64,000 bases of DNA from Coriobacteriaceae bacterium AM48-5 (GCA_027669525.1 JAQEDJ010000001.1:65985-129984), one strand, 5' to 3'. Counted from the stretch's first letter, positions 30,997-41,754 are shown. Translations and numbers: made by a program. Notes: generated by a model not told the origin, from the sequence alone.

Positions 30997-31100
30997 CGGT
31001 GAGACCCAAACCCCGCCATGCTTCTTATGTGCAGCAAAGCTAATGCTGCTAAAATACAAAGCGCTCATGTAGTTTAAACGCACGACGATAAGGAGCACCA

Positions 31101-32319
31101 GTGGGTAACCACTTCCGTACCTCCGGTGCGGGCGACGATGCCCCCAAGACGCAGACAGGCGTCCAGGGCAGTCGTTTCGCCACTCCGGATTCAGAGGGTC
31201 AGCCTGTTGCTCAGGCCCCCGCTCAGCCGGCAGATCAGGCACAGCCGGCATCCGATCCCTTTGCCTACAATCCCACCAGCGATGTCGCGCTTTCCGGCAC
31301 GGCGGGTTTTGAGCCCGTTCAGGCCGTGACCGCTCGCGTGGAGCAGCCTCAGGCTGGCGCCGCCACGCCGCAGCCTATCATGGCCGGCATTCCCGACCCC
31401 ATGGCCCCTGCGACGCCGGCTCCTCAGCCTGCGCAGTCCGGTCTCTTTGCCGCTATTCCCGATCCCACGCAGCCTGCTGCCCCGGTGGTCGAGAGCGACC
31501 AGGCCGCCGAGGTCGCAAGCCTCGATAACGCGCTCAACAACCCCGATTTTACGTCGGTGTTTGCACCCATCGATCCGCAGGCCAGCCGCAAGAAGATGGC
31601 CAAGCAGGCCGGTGTCGAGCCCGTCATCCTTATGGAGCATGTCACCAAGATCTATCCGGCACAGCCCAACAAGCCCGCACTCGACGACATCAACATCGAG
31701 ATCTATCCGGGCGAGTTCGTCTTCCTGGTCGGTCACTCCGGCTCGGGTAAGACCACGCTGCTGTCGACGCTCAACCGCGACGTCAAGCCGACGAGCGGCC
31801 GCATCCTGGTTGCCGGTCAGGACCTCATGAAGATCAAGAACCGCAAGGTTCCGTTCCTGCGCCGCCAGATTGGCGCCGTGTTCCAGGACTTTAAGCTTCT
31901 GCCGCAAAAAACCGCCTACGAAAACGTGGCGTTTGCCCTGCAGTGCATCGGCAAGCCCAAGGGCGTCATTCGCAGCCAGGTGCCCGAGGTGTTGCGTCTG
32001 GTCGGTCTGGCCGACCAGATGGACTCGCTGCCCGACCAGCTTTCCGGTGGCGAACAGCAGCGCGTTGCCGTCGCCCGCGCTATGGTCAACCGTCCGCCGC
32101 TGCTGATCTGCGACGAGCCCACGGGTAACCTCGACCCGGCGATCTCGCTGGGCATCATGAAGCTGCTCGAGCGTATTAACCGCACCGGCACCACCGTGAT
32201 CGTCGCCACGCACGACCGCGAGATGGTCGATAGCATGCACCGTCGCGTGATCGCCTCGAGGCGGCCACGTTATCCGCGACCAGGAGAGGGGAGGTTACGG
32301 CAACTATGGCACCAACTAA
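31101..32319 (+). CDS. ftsE: Cell division ATPase FtsE with long N-terminal extension (frameshift near end)
   Basis: The ABC ATPase of the FtsEX complex, which activates peptidoglycan hydrolases at the septum. Core: ILMEHVTKIYP, Walker A GHSGSGKTT, Q-loop FQDFKLLPQKTAYENV, signature LSGGEQQR, Walker B LLICDEPTGNLD, H-loop THD. Before the core there are 174 residues rich in Pro, Ala and Gln, predicted disordered; typical FtsE has none. The GTG at 31101 with AAGGAG supports the long form; an internal ATG before AKQAGVEP has a poor site. Two missing bases near 32256 (GCCTCGAGGCGGC for GCCCTCGAGGGCGGC) restore an end at 32319, overlapping ftsX. Confidence 0.9.
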
Positions 32320-33226
32320 CGTGGGCTACTCCTTCAAAGAGGCGATCAGCCACTTCTTCCGTAACTGGACTACCTCGCTCGGCGCCGTCATCACGATCTT
32401 CCTTTCGCTGTTTATCATCGGCCTGTTCATCATGGGCTCCGCGATGCTGAACTCCGTGATCGGTACCGTCGAGGATCAGGTTGTCATCAACGCGTTCATT
32501 AGTGATGACGCCGATCAGGCCGATGTTCAGGCTTTTGAGGCCGAGCTTAAGACGTGGAATAACGTCAAGTCCGTGACCTATAAGGACAAGGACGACGCGC
32601 TGGCCGAGTATACGAGCAAGATGTCGGGCAACGCCGACGCCACCATGAGCGCGCTTGATGGACAGAACCCGCTGCCGGCTTCGTTTGCAATTGAGATGGA
32701 CGATCCGTCCAAGGTCGAGAGCACGGCAGAGAAGCTCAAGAAGAATGCCGATTTCCAGAAGATCGCGGATGACGGCGACGTCAACGCGAGCGTGCTGTAC
32801 GGCCAGGAGGAAGTGAGCCGCCTGTTCCAGGTGACCAACTACATCCGCATCGCCGCCGTGGTACTCGTTGGCCTTCTGACCTTTATCGCATTCATCTTCA
32901 TCAACAACACGATTCGCCTGTCCATCACGGCGCGTCGTCGTGAGATTGCGATTATGCGTCTGGTCGGCGCCAGCAACGGCTTCATTCGCGGCCCGTTTAT
33001 CACCGAGGGCGTACTGCAGGCCATTTTGGGCTCGCTGCTTTCCATCGGCGTTCTGGAGCTGCTGCGCAATCTGATGATTCCGCGTCTGCAGGAGAGCATC
33101 GGCTGGATGTCGTTTGCCCTGCCGATGCAGTACTACCTGGTGACCTATGCTGCGCTGATTCTGGTCGGCGTGATTATCGGTCTCTTTGGTTCTGCCATCG
33201 CCATGCGCCGCTACCTGCGCGTGTAG
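32306..33226 (+). CDS. ftsX: Cell division protein FtsX
   Basis: The membrane partner of FtsE: 306 residues, an N-terminal cytoplasmic start, TM1 at about 24-48, an extracellular domain of about 120 residues (VINAFISDDADQADVQ...), then three C-terminal helices with RRREIAIMRLVGASNGFIRGPF, the coupling motif of the family. The ATG at 32306 overlaps the ftsE end by 14 bp. The extracellular loop probably contacts a NlpC/P60-type hydrolase; no such gene is in the window. Confidence 0.95.
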   Translation: MAPTNVGYSFKEAISHFFRNWTTSLGAVITIFLSLFIIGLFIMGSAMLNSVIGTVEDQVVINAFISDDADQADVQAFEAELKTWNNVKSVTYKDKDDALAEYTSKMSGNADATMSALDGQNPLPASFAIEMDDPSKVESTAEKLKKNADFQKIADDGDVNASVLYGQEEVSRLFQVTNYIRIAAVVLVGLLTFIAFIFINNTIRLSITARRREIAIMRLVGASNGFIRGPFITEGVLQAILGSLLSIGVLELLRNLMIPRLQESIGWMSFALPMQYYLVTYAALILVGVIIGLFGSAIAMRRYLRV

Positions 33227-33251
33227 GCATGCCTGGAATTTCATCCCTTCC

Positions 33252-33286
33252 AACGGGTCGTCTCTTATGGGGCGGCCCGTTTTTTT
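33252..33286 (+). terminator. Intrinsic terminator after ftsX
   Basis: ACGGGTCGTC pairs with GGCGGCCCGT and is followed by seven T. Confidence 0.88.
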
Positions 33287-33380
33287 GATCCCTAGGGACG
33301 GCATGATTGCGGATCATCGTCGCGCTGGTCTATCTATGTGATCCGTTTTCCTTCGTCCCCTAGGGATCATTTGGGTAGAC
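33287..33380. repeat. Nested dyad with CCCTAGGGA arms
   Basis: GATCCCTAGGGACGG (33287-33301) faces CGTCCCCTAGGGATC (33354-33368); inside, GCGGATCA faces TGATCCG. It ends GGGATCATTTGGG like the element at 8971. It occupies the gap before rnr. Confidence 0.7.
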
Positions 33381-33419
33381 TCTTGGGATGTAAACGGCAA
33401 TCGATAGTTAGGAGGCGCC

Positions 33420-35555
33420 ATGGGGCGCAATAACAAGCATAAGCGTGGAGCTCGCAATAAGCGCGGGCCGGTGCGCAGCGAACGCCGTCCGAGCCTGACC
33501 GGGCGCGTGCAGCTCCATGAGCACAGTGCCTATGTCATAACCGAGAATGGCGACTACAAGGTCATGGGCCGCGGTAAGCGCGAGATCATGGACGGCGATA
33601 CCGTTGCCGTTAGCATTAAGAACAGCCCGCATGGCGAGCGTCGCGCCGTGATCGAGGGCGTGGTTGAGCGCGCAGCTATAAGCGTGGTGGGCACGTACCA
33701 GACCGCCGGTCCGCTCGGTGTGATTGAGCCGCTCGATTCGCGCCTGAAGGCCGACTTCTTCATTTTGCCCGAGGATACCTCGGCGGATCGCCTGGGCGTC
33801 CGCCCGGGTGATGCCGTTGTCGCACGCATTTTGACCTACCCGACGCGCCTGGAATCGGGCACTGTGACGATCGAACGCCGCATTGGCGGAGATGACGCGC
33901 CCGATTTGGGCGTTCAATATGTGATGGCGCGTTACGGCTATACCGATAGCTATCCCGAGGCCGCGCTAGACGAGGCCGAGGGGCTTTCGCTCGATGTGTC
34001 CGTGGCGCTTAAGGACCCGCTCCGCCGCGATCTGCGCGACCGCTTTGTCATCACGATCGACCCGGTCGACGCGCGCGACTTTGACGATGCCATTTCGCTG
34101 GAGCGTACGCCCGAGGGTGGCTACAAGCTGGGCGTGCATATCGCCGACGTTTCACACTATGTGGCTTGGGACGGGCATATCGATCTTGAGGCTCGCCATC
34201 GTACGACATCGGTGTATCTGGCCGATCGCGTGCTTCCCATGCTGCCCGAACGCCTGTCCTGTGACCTGTGCTCGCTTCGCCCTGACGAGGACCGTCTTGC
34301 GTTTACCGTTGATATTGAGCTCGATGCGCAGGGTCGCGTGCGGCATTACGATCCGTACCCCAGCGTGATTCGCTCGCGTGTGCGTATGGACTATGACGGC
34401 GCCGAGGCGCTGCTGGTGCGTGCCGGCGCGGTTGAGTATTCGGTGCTGGAGGGCGCGGCCGAGGATGTTGCGGCTGCCGAGACCTCGCGCGAGGACGCGC
34501 TTGAGCGTGGTCTTGCGTGCGAGGAAGCCGCCCGCGGCTACAACGTCGACCTCGGCGATTTCCTCGTCGCCGCTAACGAACTCGCCGAACTTCGCCGTCG
34601 TATTCGTCGCGCCCGCGGCTCAGTCGATTTTGACACGGCCGAGATTCGCGCTCTATTGGATGAGGACGGAGTGCCCGTACAGATTGTGGCGCGTGAGCGT
34701 TCGTGTGCCACGTCGCTTATTGAGGAAGCCATGCTGCTCGCCAACGAGTGCGTTGCAGAGTGGCTGGCAGACCGTGATATCGAGGCCTGCTATCGCGTGC
34801 ATGAGGATCCGAGTCCCGATAGCCTGCACGGTGCCGCCGTTGCGCTGGCGCAGCTCGGCATCATCGACGATCGCCGTGCTGCCGGTATTGCCCTGGGGAG
34901 TCCCGATGAGCTGCAGGCTGCAGTCGATGCTGCCGCCGGTACGGCCAACGCACCGCTCGTCAACACGCTGCTTCTGCGCAGCATGCAGCGCGCGCTGTAC
35001 AAGCCGCGCAACGAGGGCCACTTTGCGCTCGCCGCGCCGTGCTACTGTCACTTTACGAGTCCCATCCGTCGCTACCCCGATCTGGTGGTGCACCGCGTAC
35101 TCAAGCTGCAGTTGGCCTATGAGCAGCTCGGCGGCAAGGACGCCTTGGTCCGTACGCCGCGGCTGATCGGCAAGGGGCGCGAGTCGCTGCCGCGCATTCT
35201 GCCGCAGATCTGCCGCGCATGCAGCGATGCCGAGCGCGCGGCAGATGCCGCCAGCCATGCGACGCAAAAGATCAAGATTGCCCAGTACTATGAGGACCGT
35301 CTGGGCGAGCGTTATGCCGGAACCGTCTCGTGGGTTAGCAGCATGGGCCTCTTTGTGCGCTTGGACCTGACGCAGGTCGAAGGCTTGGTTTCGATCAAGA
35401 GCCTGGGCAACGAGTGGTTCGAGTTTGACGAGGATGCGCTTACGCTGACGGGCGCCGACACGGGGACTCGTTACGAGCTGGGGCAGCGCGTGATCATCGA
35501 GGTCTCGCGCGTCAATACCACGCGTGGGCACTTGGACTTTAAGCTTATCCACTAG
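33420..35555 (+). CDS. rnr: Ribonuclease R (VacB/RNB family)
   Basis: A 3'-to-5' exoribonuclease that degrades structured RNA and partners with SmpB/tmRNA. 711 residues, intact. A short basic start (GRNNKHKRGARNKRG) and cold-shock-like domains precede the RNB domain, whose active-site aspartates are in DPVDARDFDDAIS. The C-terminal S1 domain begins ERYAGTVSWVSSMGLFVRL. The AGGAGG site supports the ATG at 33420. smpB, often adjacent, lies 8.6 kb downstream here. Confidence 0.95.
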   Translation: MGRNNKHKRGARNKRGPVRSERRPSLTGRVQLHEHSAYVITENGDYKVMGRGKREIMDGDTVAVSIKNSPHGERRAVIEGVVERAAISVVGTYQTAGPLGVIEPLDSRLKADFFILPEDTSADRLGVRPGDAVVARILTYPTRLESGTVTIERRIGGDDAPDLGVQYVMARYGYTDSYPEAALDEAEGLSLDVSVALKDPLRRDLRDRFVITIDPVDARDFDDAISLERTPEGGYKLGVHIADVSHYVAWDGHIDLEARHRTTSVYLADRVLPMLPERLSCDLCSLRPDEDRLAFTVDIELDAQGRVRHYDPYPSVIRSRVRMDYDGAEALLVRAGAVEYSVLEGAAEDVAAAETSREDALERGLACEEAARGYNVDLGDFLVAANELAELRRRIRRARGSVDFDTAEIRALLDEDGVPVQIVARERSCATSLIEEAMLLANECVAEWLADRDIEACYRVHEDPSPDSLHGAAVALAQLGIIDDRRAAGIALGSPDELQAAVDAAAGTANAPLVNTLLLRSMQRALYKPRNEGHFALAAPCYCHFTSPIRRYPDLVVHRVLKLQLAYEQLGGKDALVRTPRLIGKGRESLPRILPQICRACSDAERAADAASHATQKIKIAQYYEDRLGERYAGTVSWVSSMGLFVRLDLTQVEGLVSIKSLGNEWFEFDEDALTLTGADTGTRYELGQRVIIEVSRVNTTRGHLDFKLIH

Positions 35556-35576
35556 CTAAATCCCGACTCGTGGCGG

Positions 35577-35613
35577 GAGAGCGGAGGGCGGTCTTTCGGG
35601 GCCGCCCTCCGCA
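35577..35613 (+). terminator. Hairpin after rnr
   Basis: GCGGAGGGCGG pairs with CCGCCCTCCGC (11 bp). Only ATTTG follows, so termination may be weak. Confidence 0.6.
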
Positions 35614-35673
35614 TTTGAATCGTGGCTACCTTGCCGTCTGCTCGGCTGCCCGCTTACCTGCTATTTGAGAGGT

Positions 35674-35711
35674 AAAACCTACCAAAATAAACCTGTCCCT
35701 TTTTGGCAGGT
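35674..35711. repeat. 38-bp AAACCTGTCCC repeat, copy 2
   Basis: It matches 23490-23527 at 37 of 38 bases. It ends 21 bp before the start of the serine recombinase gene. Confidence 0.75.
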
Positions 35712-35732
35712 ATACAAGAAAGCGGGGATGAG

Positions 35733-36338
35733 ATGGCGACGGTGTACGGTTATGCGCGGGTGAGTTCGCGCGATCAGAACCTTAATCGGCAGCTGGATGC
35801 GCTGGGCGCCTATGGCGTGGGCTCGGCGAATATTTATGCCGACCATGCGAGCGGCAAGGACTTCGATCGACCGCGTTATCGCGAGCTGCTACACGTCCTG
35901 GGAGACGGGGACGTGCTGGTGGTGCTTTCTATCGACCGACTTGGCCGTAATTACTCCGAGATTCTTGAGGAATGGCGACGCATTACCAAGGAGCTCGGGG
36001 TTGCCATTGTGGTGTTGGACATGCCATTGCTTGACACGCGCGCTAGGGCCAGCGGCGCGCCGGATGTGACCAACACCCTGATTGCCGATATTGTGCTGCA
36101 ACTGCTGAGCTACGTGGCGCAGGTGGAGCGCGAGAATATCCATCGGCGCCAGGCGGAGGGAATTGCAGCGGCGCGGGCGCGAGGGGTCCGTTTCGGTCGA
36201 CCTCGCAAGCCGTGCCCTCCTCAGTTTGAGCTGGTGCGCGATAGCTATGAGGCAGGCGATATAACCCGCAGCCAGGCAGCAAAGTGCCTGGGCGTGTGCG
36301 TGGGGACGTTCGATCGCTGGATGCGCGAGGCAGGGTAG
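35733..36338 (+). CDS. Serine recombinase (resolvase/invertase family)
   Basis: 201 residues. The catalytic domain starts MATVYGYARVSSRDQNLNRQ with the nucleophilic serine at position 11, contains SIDRLGRN and the dimer helix AQVERENIHRRQAEGIAAARARG, and ends with an HTH (ITRSQAAKCLGVCVGTFDRWM). It belongs to the small resolvase/invertase type acting on short paired sites. No transposase, invertible segment or plasmid gene is adjacent; the nearest structured DNA is the dispersed AAACCTGTCCC repeat. It may resolve chromosome or mobile element dimers or be a relic. Confidence 0.9.
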   Translation: MATVYGYARVSSRDQNLNRQLDALGAYGVGSANIYADHASGKDFDRPRYRELLHVLGDGDVLVVLSIDRLGRNYSEILEEWRRITKELGVAIVVLDMPLLDTRARASGAPDVTNTLIADIVLQLLSYVAQVERENIHRRQAEGIAAARARGVRFGRPRKPCPPQFELVRDSYEAGDITRSQAAKCLGVCVGTFDRWMREAG

Positions 36339-36443
36339 AGGTTTGCGTCGCTTTGTCGCTTCCTGTTGCGATTCAAATTTTGATACGGTGACGATGTCAT
36401 TTGGGGCTACACTCGCTGATATTCAAAAAAAGGAGGTTGGCCC

Positions 36444-37025
36444 TTGTCGCGCGTAAAACAAATAATCGGATGGACCGCGATCGTTCTGTTCGTTGTAACG
36501 CTGGCGGGCATCTGGGTGCTGACGGAGCAAAATGCGGTGGAGACGTCGTTGCTGAGCGAGTCCACCGCGCGTGTGGTGGAGGGTCAGGCTACGGGCGTTC
36601 AGGCTGCCGACGCCACGGGTGAAGCCCAGACGGAGAACGAAATGACCGGGGGCACCGATTCGGCTGCCTCGAATGTCCGGTCTGGCCGACTTGCTTCCAT
36701 TCGCATGTGGGCGGGCACAAACGTCCGTCGCGTTGCCCATACCGTAGAGTTTTTCTTCGTCGGATTGTTCGCCTCGGTGGTCGTGGTTTGCTTTTCCAGG
36801 CGTCCGTGGAGCGTATGCTCCCGTTGCGTGCCCGTATTGCTCTTTTGCGTTGCCTGCTCCGTTGGCGATCAGGTACATAAGATCTTTGTTCCCGGCAGGC
36901 ATTTCGACGTTATCGATTTAGGATTCGATGCTGCGGGCTATGTCACCGCCATGCTGTTGGTATTGCTGGCGGCGGCGTTGGTGCGCCATGCGACTCGGCC
37001 GATCGGCGCCCATGCGAGGCGCTAG
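36444..37025 (+). CDS. VanZ-like membrane protein
   Basis: 193 residues with an N-terminal helix (9-28), a polar extracytoplasmic stretch with many Glu, Thr and Ala (to about 85), then three helices. The VanZ signature is visible: RVAHTVEFFFVGLFAS and SVGDQVHKIFVPGRHFDVIDLGFDAAGY. VanZ-like proteins are linked to teicoplanin resistance in the van operon, but most homologues have no known role. The TTG start at 36444 is supported by AGGAGG. Its position before the mur operon is probably fortuitous, as a terminator separates them. Confidence 0.82.
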   Translation: MSRVKQIIGWTAIVLFVVTLAGIWVLTEQNAVETSLLSESTARVVEGQATGVQAADATGEAQTENEMTGGTDSAASNVRSGRLASIRMWAGTNVRRVAHTVEFFFVGLFASVVVVCFSRRPWSVCSRCVPVLLFCVACSVGDQVHKIFVPGRHFDVIDLGFDAAGYVTAMLLVLLAAALVRHATRPIGAHARR

Positions 37026-37106
37026 TCGGTAACAAACCCGTTTCTGATAATGCGACCTTGTTGAATTATTTTGTGTCGCGCGTATTTCCGAGCGGTCGGA
37101 TTTGAG

Positions 37107-37133
37107 GGGCGAGCGGTAGAACGCTCGCCCTTT
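37107..37133 (+). terminator. Intrinsic terminator after VanZ-like gene
   Basis: GGGCGAGCG pairs with CGCTCGCCC around GTAGAA, followed by TTT. Confidence 0.75.
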
Positions 37134-37144
37134 GTGCGCCACGA

Positions 37145-37163
37145 TGCGGCACAATGTACCGCA
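37145..37163. promoter_or_regulatory. Palindrome upstream of murR (candidate operator)
   Basis: TGCGGCACAATGTACCGCA is symmetric at eight of nine base pairs (arms TGCGG/CCGCA and ACA/TGT), 67 bp before the murR start. A likely site for the SIS-domain regulator encoded next. Confidence 0.55.
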
Positions 37164-37229
37164 AAAGCTGTTTATATCCGGTACGAATCGTTCGTTGGTC
37201 TTTAATTCTTCTCAACGGAGGTGTTTGAG

Positions 37230-38081
37230 ATGGCAAATGGATTGCTTTTGCGGCTTCGCGAGCGTGAGCTCAGCGCGAGCCCGGCGGAACGCAATGTCAT
37301 CGCATATGTAAGCGCTCATCCGCACGAGGTGGTCGGGCTGTCCGTCCGCGGTCTTGCCGATGTCACGTTCTCCTCGCCTTCGAGCATTTTGCGCTTTTGC
37401 AAGCGTTTGGGTTTTGCGGGCTACAAGGAGTTCCAGCGCGAACTGATTGCCGAGCTGGCGCTCTTAGGTGACAAGAAAGACGTAGCCCTCGAGGACATCT
37501 CCATGGATGACAGCGTCGAACGTATCGTGGGGAAGGTGATGAAAAGCAACGTGCGCACGATCGAGGCGACGGCGCGAACGCTCGATTACACCGTCTTGGA
37601 GCGATGCGCGGCCCGTCTTAAGCGGGCACGCGCGGTCAATCTGTTCGGTATTGGTGCCTCTCGTTTGGTCGCGCACGACCTGGCGCAAAAGCTCATGCGT
37701 GTCGACAAAGAGTGCCATCTGTACGACGACTGGCATGATCAGCTCTTATGTGCCAAGAACATGCATGAGGGCGATATGGCAATCGCCTTTAGCTACTCGG
37801 GCTTGACGCAAGAGGTGCTGGACTGCACCGCCGAGGCTCAACGTCACAACTGTCCCGTTGTGGCCGTTACCAAAGTAGATGGATCATCCAAGCTTGCCAC
37901 CATGGCCGATGCCGTGCTCGGCGTCGCTGCGAGTGAGCCTTTGGTCCGCAGCGGTGCCATGGCTTCGCGTATGGCCCAGCTTATGGTTGTCGATGCCCTG
38001 TACGCTGCTTACGTTGCCAGTGACTACGAACGGGCGACGCATGTCATTAAGCAAAACTACATCGAGAAACAGGAAAGATGA
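37230..38081 (+). CDS. murR: MurR/RpiR family regulator
   Basis: 283 residues. The N-terminal HTH (about 1-78) contains LSVRGLADVTFSSPSSILRFCKRLGFAGYKEF, here split: the SPSSILRFCK part is the recognition helix. The C-terminal SIS domain (about 110-260) has LFGIGASRLVAHDLAQKL and SYSGLTQEV and should bind a phosphosugar, presumably MurNAc-6P. It is the first gene of the murRQP-mupG cluster and probably represses it through the palindrome at 37145. The ATG at 37230 has a GGAGGTG site. Only about 10 bp separate it from murQ. Confidence 0.85.
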   Translation: MANGLLLRLRERELSASPAERNVIAYVSAHPHEVVGLSVRGLADVTFSSPSSILRFCKRLGFAGYKEFQRELIAELALLGDKKDVALEDISMDDSVERIVGKVMKSNVRTIEATARTLDYTVLERCAARLKRARAVNLFGIGASRLVAHDLAQKLMRVDKECHLYDDWHDQLLCAKNMHEGDMAIAFSYSGLTQEVLDCTAEAQRHNCPVVAVTKVDGSSKLATMADAVLGVAASEPLVRSGAMASRMAQLMVVDALYAAYVASDYERATHVIKQNYIEKQER

Positions 38082-38091
38082 GGTGAATGAA

Positions 38092-39014
<923 letters not shown>

Positions 39015-39071
39015 GTGCGCGGCGTGAGCTGATATGACATCCAGACGAGATACCCAATACAAGGAGGAGTT

Positions 39072-40502
39072 ATGACGAACAAAGAGCTGGCTCAAAAGCT
39101 GCTGGACCTTTTGGGCGGTAAAGACAACGTGCTCGCAAACGCGGCGTGCATGACGCGCCTGCGCGTGACCGTCAAAGACACGGGCAACGTCGACACGGAG
39201 GGTATTAAGGCGCTCGACGGCGTGATGGGCCTGGTCGAGGACGACACGATGCAGATCGTGCTGGGTCCGGGCAAGGTGAATAAGGTGCTCGAGGAGTTCT
39301 CCAAGCTCACCGGCCTTGCGAAAGGCGTTGCTGACGAGAGCGTGGTTGACGCTGCGGCCACAAACAAGGCCGCGCAGAAGGCCAAGTACGAGTCTAAGCC
39401 GGTTCAGGCCTTCCTCAAGAAGATTTCCAATGTCTTCGTCGCCCTGCTTCCCGGCATCATTGCGGCTGGCCTCATCAACGGTATCTGCAACGTCATTAAC
39501 GTCTCGACGGCAGGAGCGCTTGCAGGCGAGTGGTGGTACCAGGGCATTCGTTCCATGGGCTGGGCCCTGTTTGCCTATCTGCCTATCTTGGTGGGCTATA
39601 ACGCGGCACGTGAGTTTGGTGGTTCCGCTGCGCTGGGCGGCATCGCCGGCATGATGTGCATCGCCAACAGTGCCATGCCCCTGCTTGCGCCTGGCGCGGC
39701 TGATCCTGCCACTGCCATTCTGCTGCCGCTCACCAATGCGCAGTACAACCCCGCAGCGGGCGGCATGATCGCGGCTCTCATCGCTGGCGCATTTTTTGCC
39801 TGGATGGAGCGTCAGATTCGCAAGGTTATGCCCAACGCACTCGACACGTTCTTGTCCCCGCTGCTGGTGCTCATCATCGGCGCCTTTGCTCTGATGCTCG
39901 TCATCCAGCCGGTAGGCGCATGGCTGACGACTGCCATCTTTAGCGTTTTGACCTTTATCTTCGAGAAGCTGGGCGTCCTGGGCGGCTATATCCTGTCGGC
40001 AGGCTTCTTGCCGCTGGTGTCCGTCGGCCTGCATCAGGCGCTCACGCCGATCCACGCTATGCTCAACGATCCCGACGGAGCTACCAAGGGCATCAATTAC
40101 CTGCTTCCCATCCTTATGATGGCTGGCGGCGGCCAGGTCGGTGCCGGTTTGGCGCTGTACTTTAAGACCAAGAACGCCAAGCTCAAGAAGTACGTCGCAG
40201 AGTCCATTCCCGTTGGAATCCTGGGTGTGGGCGAGCCTCTGATGTATGCTGTTACGCTGCCGCTCGTTCGCCCGTTTGTGACGGCCTGCCTGGGTGCCGG
40301 ATTTGGCGGCGCGCTCGCGGCGCTGCTTCACATCGGCACGGTTTCTCAGGGCGTTTCCGGTCTGTTTGGCCTGCTGATCGTCGTTCCTGGCCAGCAGTTC
40401 GGCTACGTTGCTGCTATGCTGCTTGCCTATGCCGCCGGCTTTGTCCTGACGTGGTTCTTTGGCGTCGACGAGCAGAAGATCAACGAGTTCTTTGGCGAGT
40501 AG
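39072..40502 (+). CDS. murP: PTS EIIBC component, MurNAc-specific (MurP)
   Basis: Imports and phosphorylates its sugar across the membrane. Residues 1-90 are the EIIB domain with the phospho-accepting cysteine in ANAACMTRLRV; the rest is a glucose-family EIIC with about ten helices, including GIIAAGLINGI and GILGVGEPLMYAVTLP. 476 residues, intact, and no EIIA domain, so a EIIA from elsewhere must serve it. Specificity for MurNAc is inferred from the flanking murR, murQ and mupG. It has an AAGGAGG site. Confidence 0.88.
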   Translation: MTNKELAQKLLDLLGGKDNVLANAACMTRLRVTVKDTGNVDTEGIKALDGVMGLVEDDTMQIVLGPGKVNKVLEEFSKLTGLAKGVADESVVDAAATNKAAQKAKYESKPVQAFLKKISNVFVALLPGIIAAGLINGICNVINVSTAGALAGEWWYQGIRSMGWALFAYLPILVGYNAAREFGGSAALGGIAGMMCIANSAMPLLAPGAADPATAILLPLTNAQYNPAAGGMIAALIAGAFFAWMERQIRKVMPNALDTFLSPLLVLIIGAFALMLVIQPVGAWLTTAIFSVLTFIFEKLGVLGGYILSAGFLPLVSVGLHQALTPIHAMLNDPDGATKGINYLLPILMMAGGGQVGAGLALYFKTKNAKLKKYVAESIPVGILGVGEPLMYAVTLPLVRPFVTACLGAGFGGALAALLHIGTVSQGVSGLFGLLIVVPGQQFGYVAAMLLAYAAGFVLTWFFGVDEQKINEFFGE

Positions 40503-40560
40503 TTTGATATCGCGAGCCGTGTTGCTCAGGGCTCGCGGCGCGCGGCAGATTTCTGGTTGT

Positions 40561-40594
40561 GCCGGCGGGGCTAACTGCTCCGCCGGCCTTTTTT
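40561..40594 (+). terminator. Intrinsic terminator between murP and mupG
   Basis: GCCGGCGGGG pairs with CTCCGCCGGC and is followed by six T. mupG starts 17 bp later, so its expression needs readthrough or its own start. Confidence 0.85.
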
Positions 40595-40610
40595 AAAGGA
40601 GCGTTGAAGC

Positions 40611-41662
40611 GTGAAAACGGGTATTTCGATTTATCTTTCCAGCCCTCTGCAGGATATTGAGCGGACGATTGAGCGTGGTGCCGAGGCGGGTGCGCGCTAT
40701 GCGTTTACCTCACTGCATATTCCCGAGGATGGGGGAGCGGCGTATGCAGATAAAGTCCGTCATGTGCTGTCGCTGCTTTCCGCCCGCGGCATTGCGCTCA
40801 TTGCCGATGTGGGGCCGCGTACGTGCGATTTGCTCGGGCTTGAGCGTATCGAGGACCTGCGCGATCTGGGGTTGGAATACCTTCGTTTGGACTATGGCTT
40901 TAGCGCCCAGCGGGTCGCGGAGCTGTCCGGTGTATTTCGCATTGTGGTCAATGCATCGACGGTGAGTTCTGATGAAATCGCATCGTGGCGTGAGGCCGGT
41001 GCCGATGTGACTCGTTTTGCCGCCTGCCACAATTTTTACCCCAAGCCTTATACCGGTTTAGCTCTTGAAGATGTTGCTCGGACGAATCTTCGTCTTGCGG
41101 CGCTTGGATTCGAAATCATGGCTTTTGTGCCGGGTGATGCTAACGTTCGCGGGCCGGTATTCGAGGGACTGCCGACGGTCGAGGCGCAGCGCGGTCGCGC
41201 GTCAAAGGTTGCTCTCAATATGCTTGAGCTTGCACATGGCGCCGATTGCGACATTGTGTTGGTCGGCGACCCCGATCTATCCGATGCGGGCTGGGCGCAG
41301 TTTGCTCAAGTTTCCGCCGGATACGTGGACCTGCAATGCGAGCTTGAGCCCGGTTATGCCTATGTGCGCGGCAGATTCATCACGACCGGCCCGACTCGAG
41401 CGTCCTCATCTTTAGGTCTCAGGAGTCACGTACGACGCATAAGCCGGATTCCGTGCCGACGGATGCCGGAGCCGGCCTGCCGCGAAAGGCGGGGTCGATC
41501 GCTGTGAGCAATAGCGGATATGGGCGCTACGAAGGCGAGCTTGAGATTGCGCGGGTCGATCTTCCCGGTGACGAGCGCATGAACGTTGCGGGCCATATCA
41601 CGCCCGAGGCAATGGAGCTGCTGCCGTTTATCAAGCGCGGATTCGGGGTACGGTTCGTTTAA
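40611..41662 (+). CDS. mupG: MupG-type 6-phospho-N-acetylmuramidase, DUF871 (one frameshift)
   Basis: The N-terminal TIM barrel begins MKTGISIYLSSPLQDIERTIE and includes FTSLHIPED, ADVGPRT, LRLDYGF and ACHNFYPKPYTGL, as in the DUF871 family. The characterised member, staphylococcal MupG, cleaves MurNAc-6P-GlcNAc inside the cell, feeding MurQ, which fits this cluster. The frame breaks near 41390 (GGCCCGAC for GGCCCCGAC); restored, the protein has 350 residues with a small C-terminal domain ending PFIKRGFGVRFV. The GTG at 40611 is preceded by AAAGGAG. Confidence 0.85.
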
Positions 41663-41754
41663 CGTGTGACCCGCGGGCTACAATTGGCCCATCATACGAA
41701 GGCGCCTCGTGTGGCGTGTGTCTGCGTTGGCCGATCTATATTCGGAGGATTCCC

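Noticed and set aside
30837..31037. Minus-strand ORF ending CPACGYYGADAPT as a zinc-ribbon protein
   Set aside because: It runs through the 126-bp palindrome and has no ribosome binding site; the Cys pattern is incomplete.
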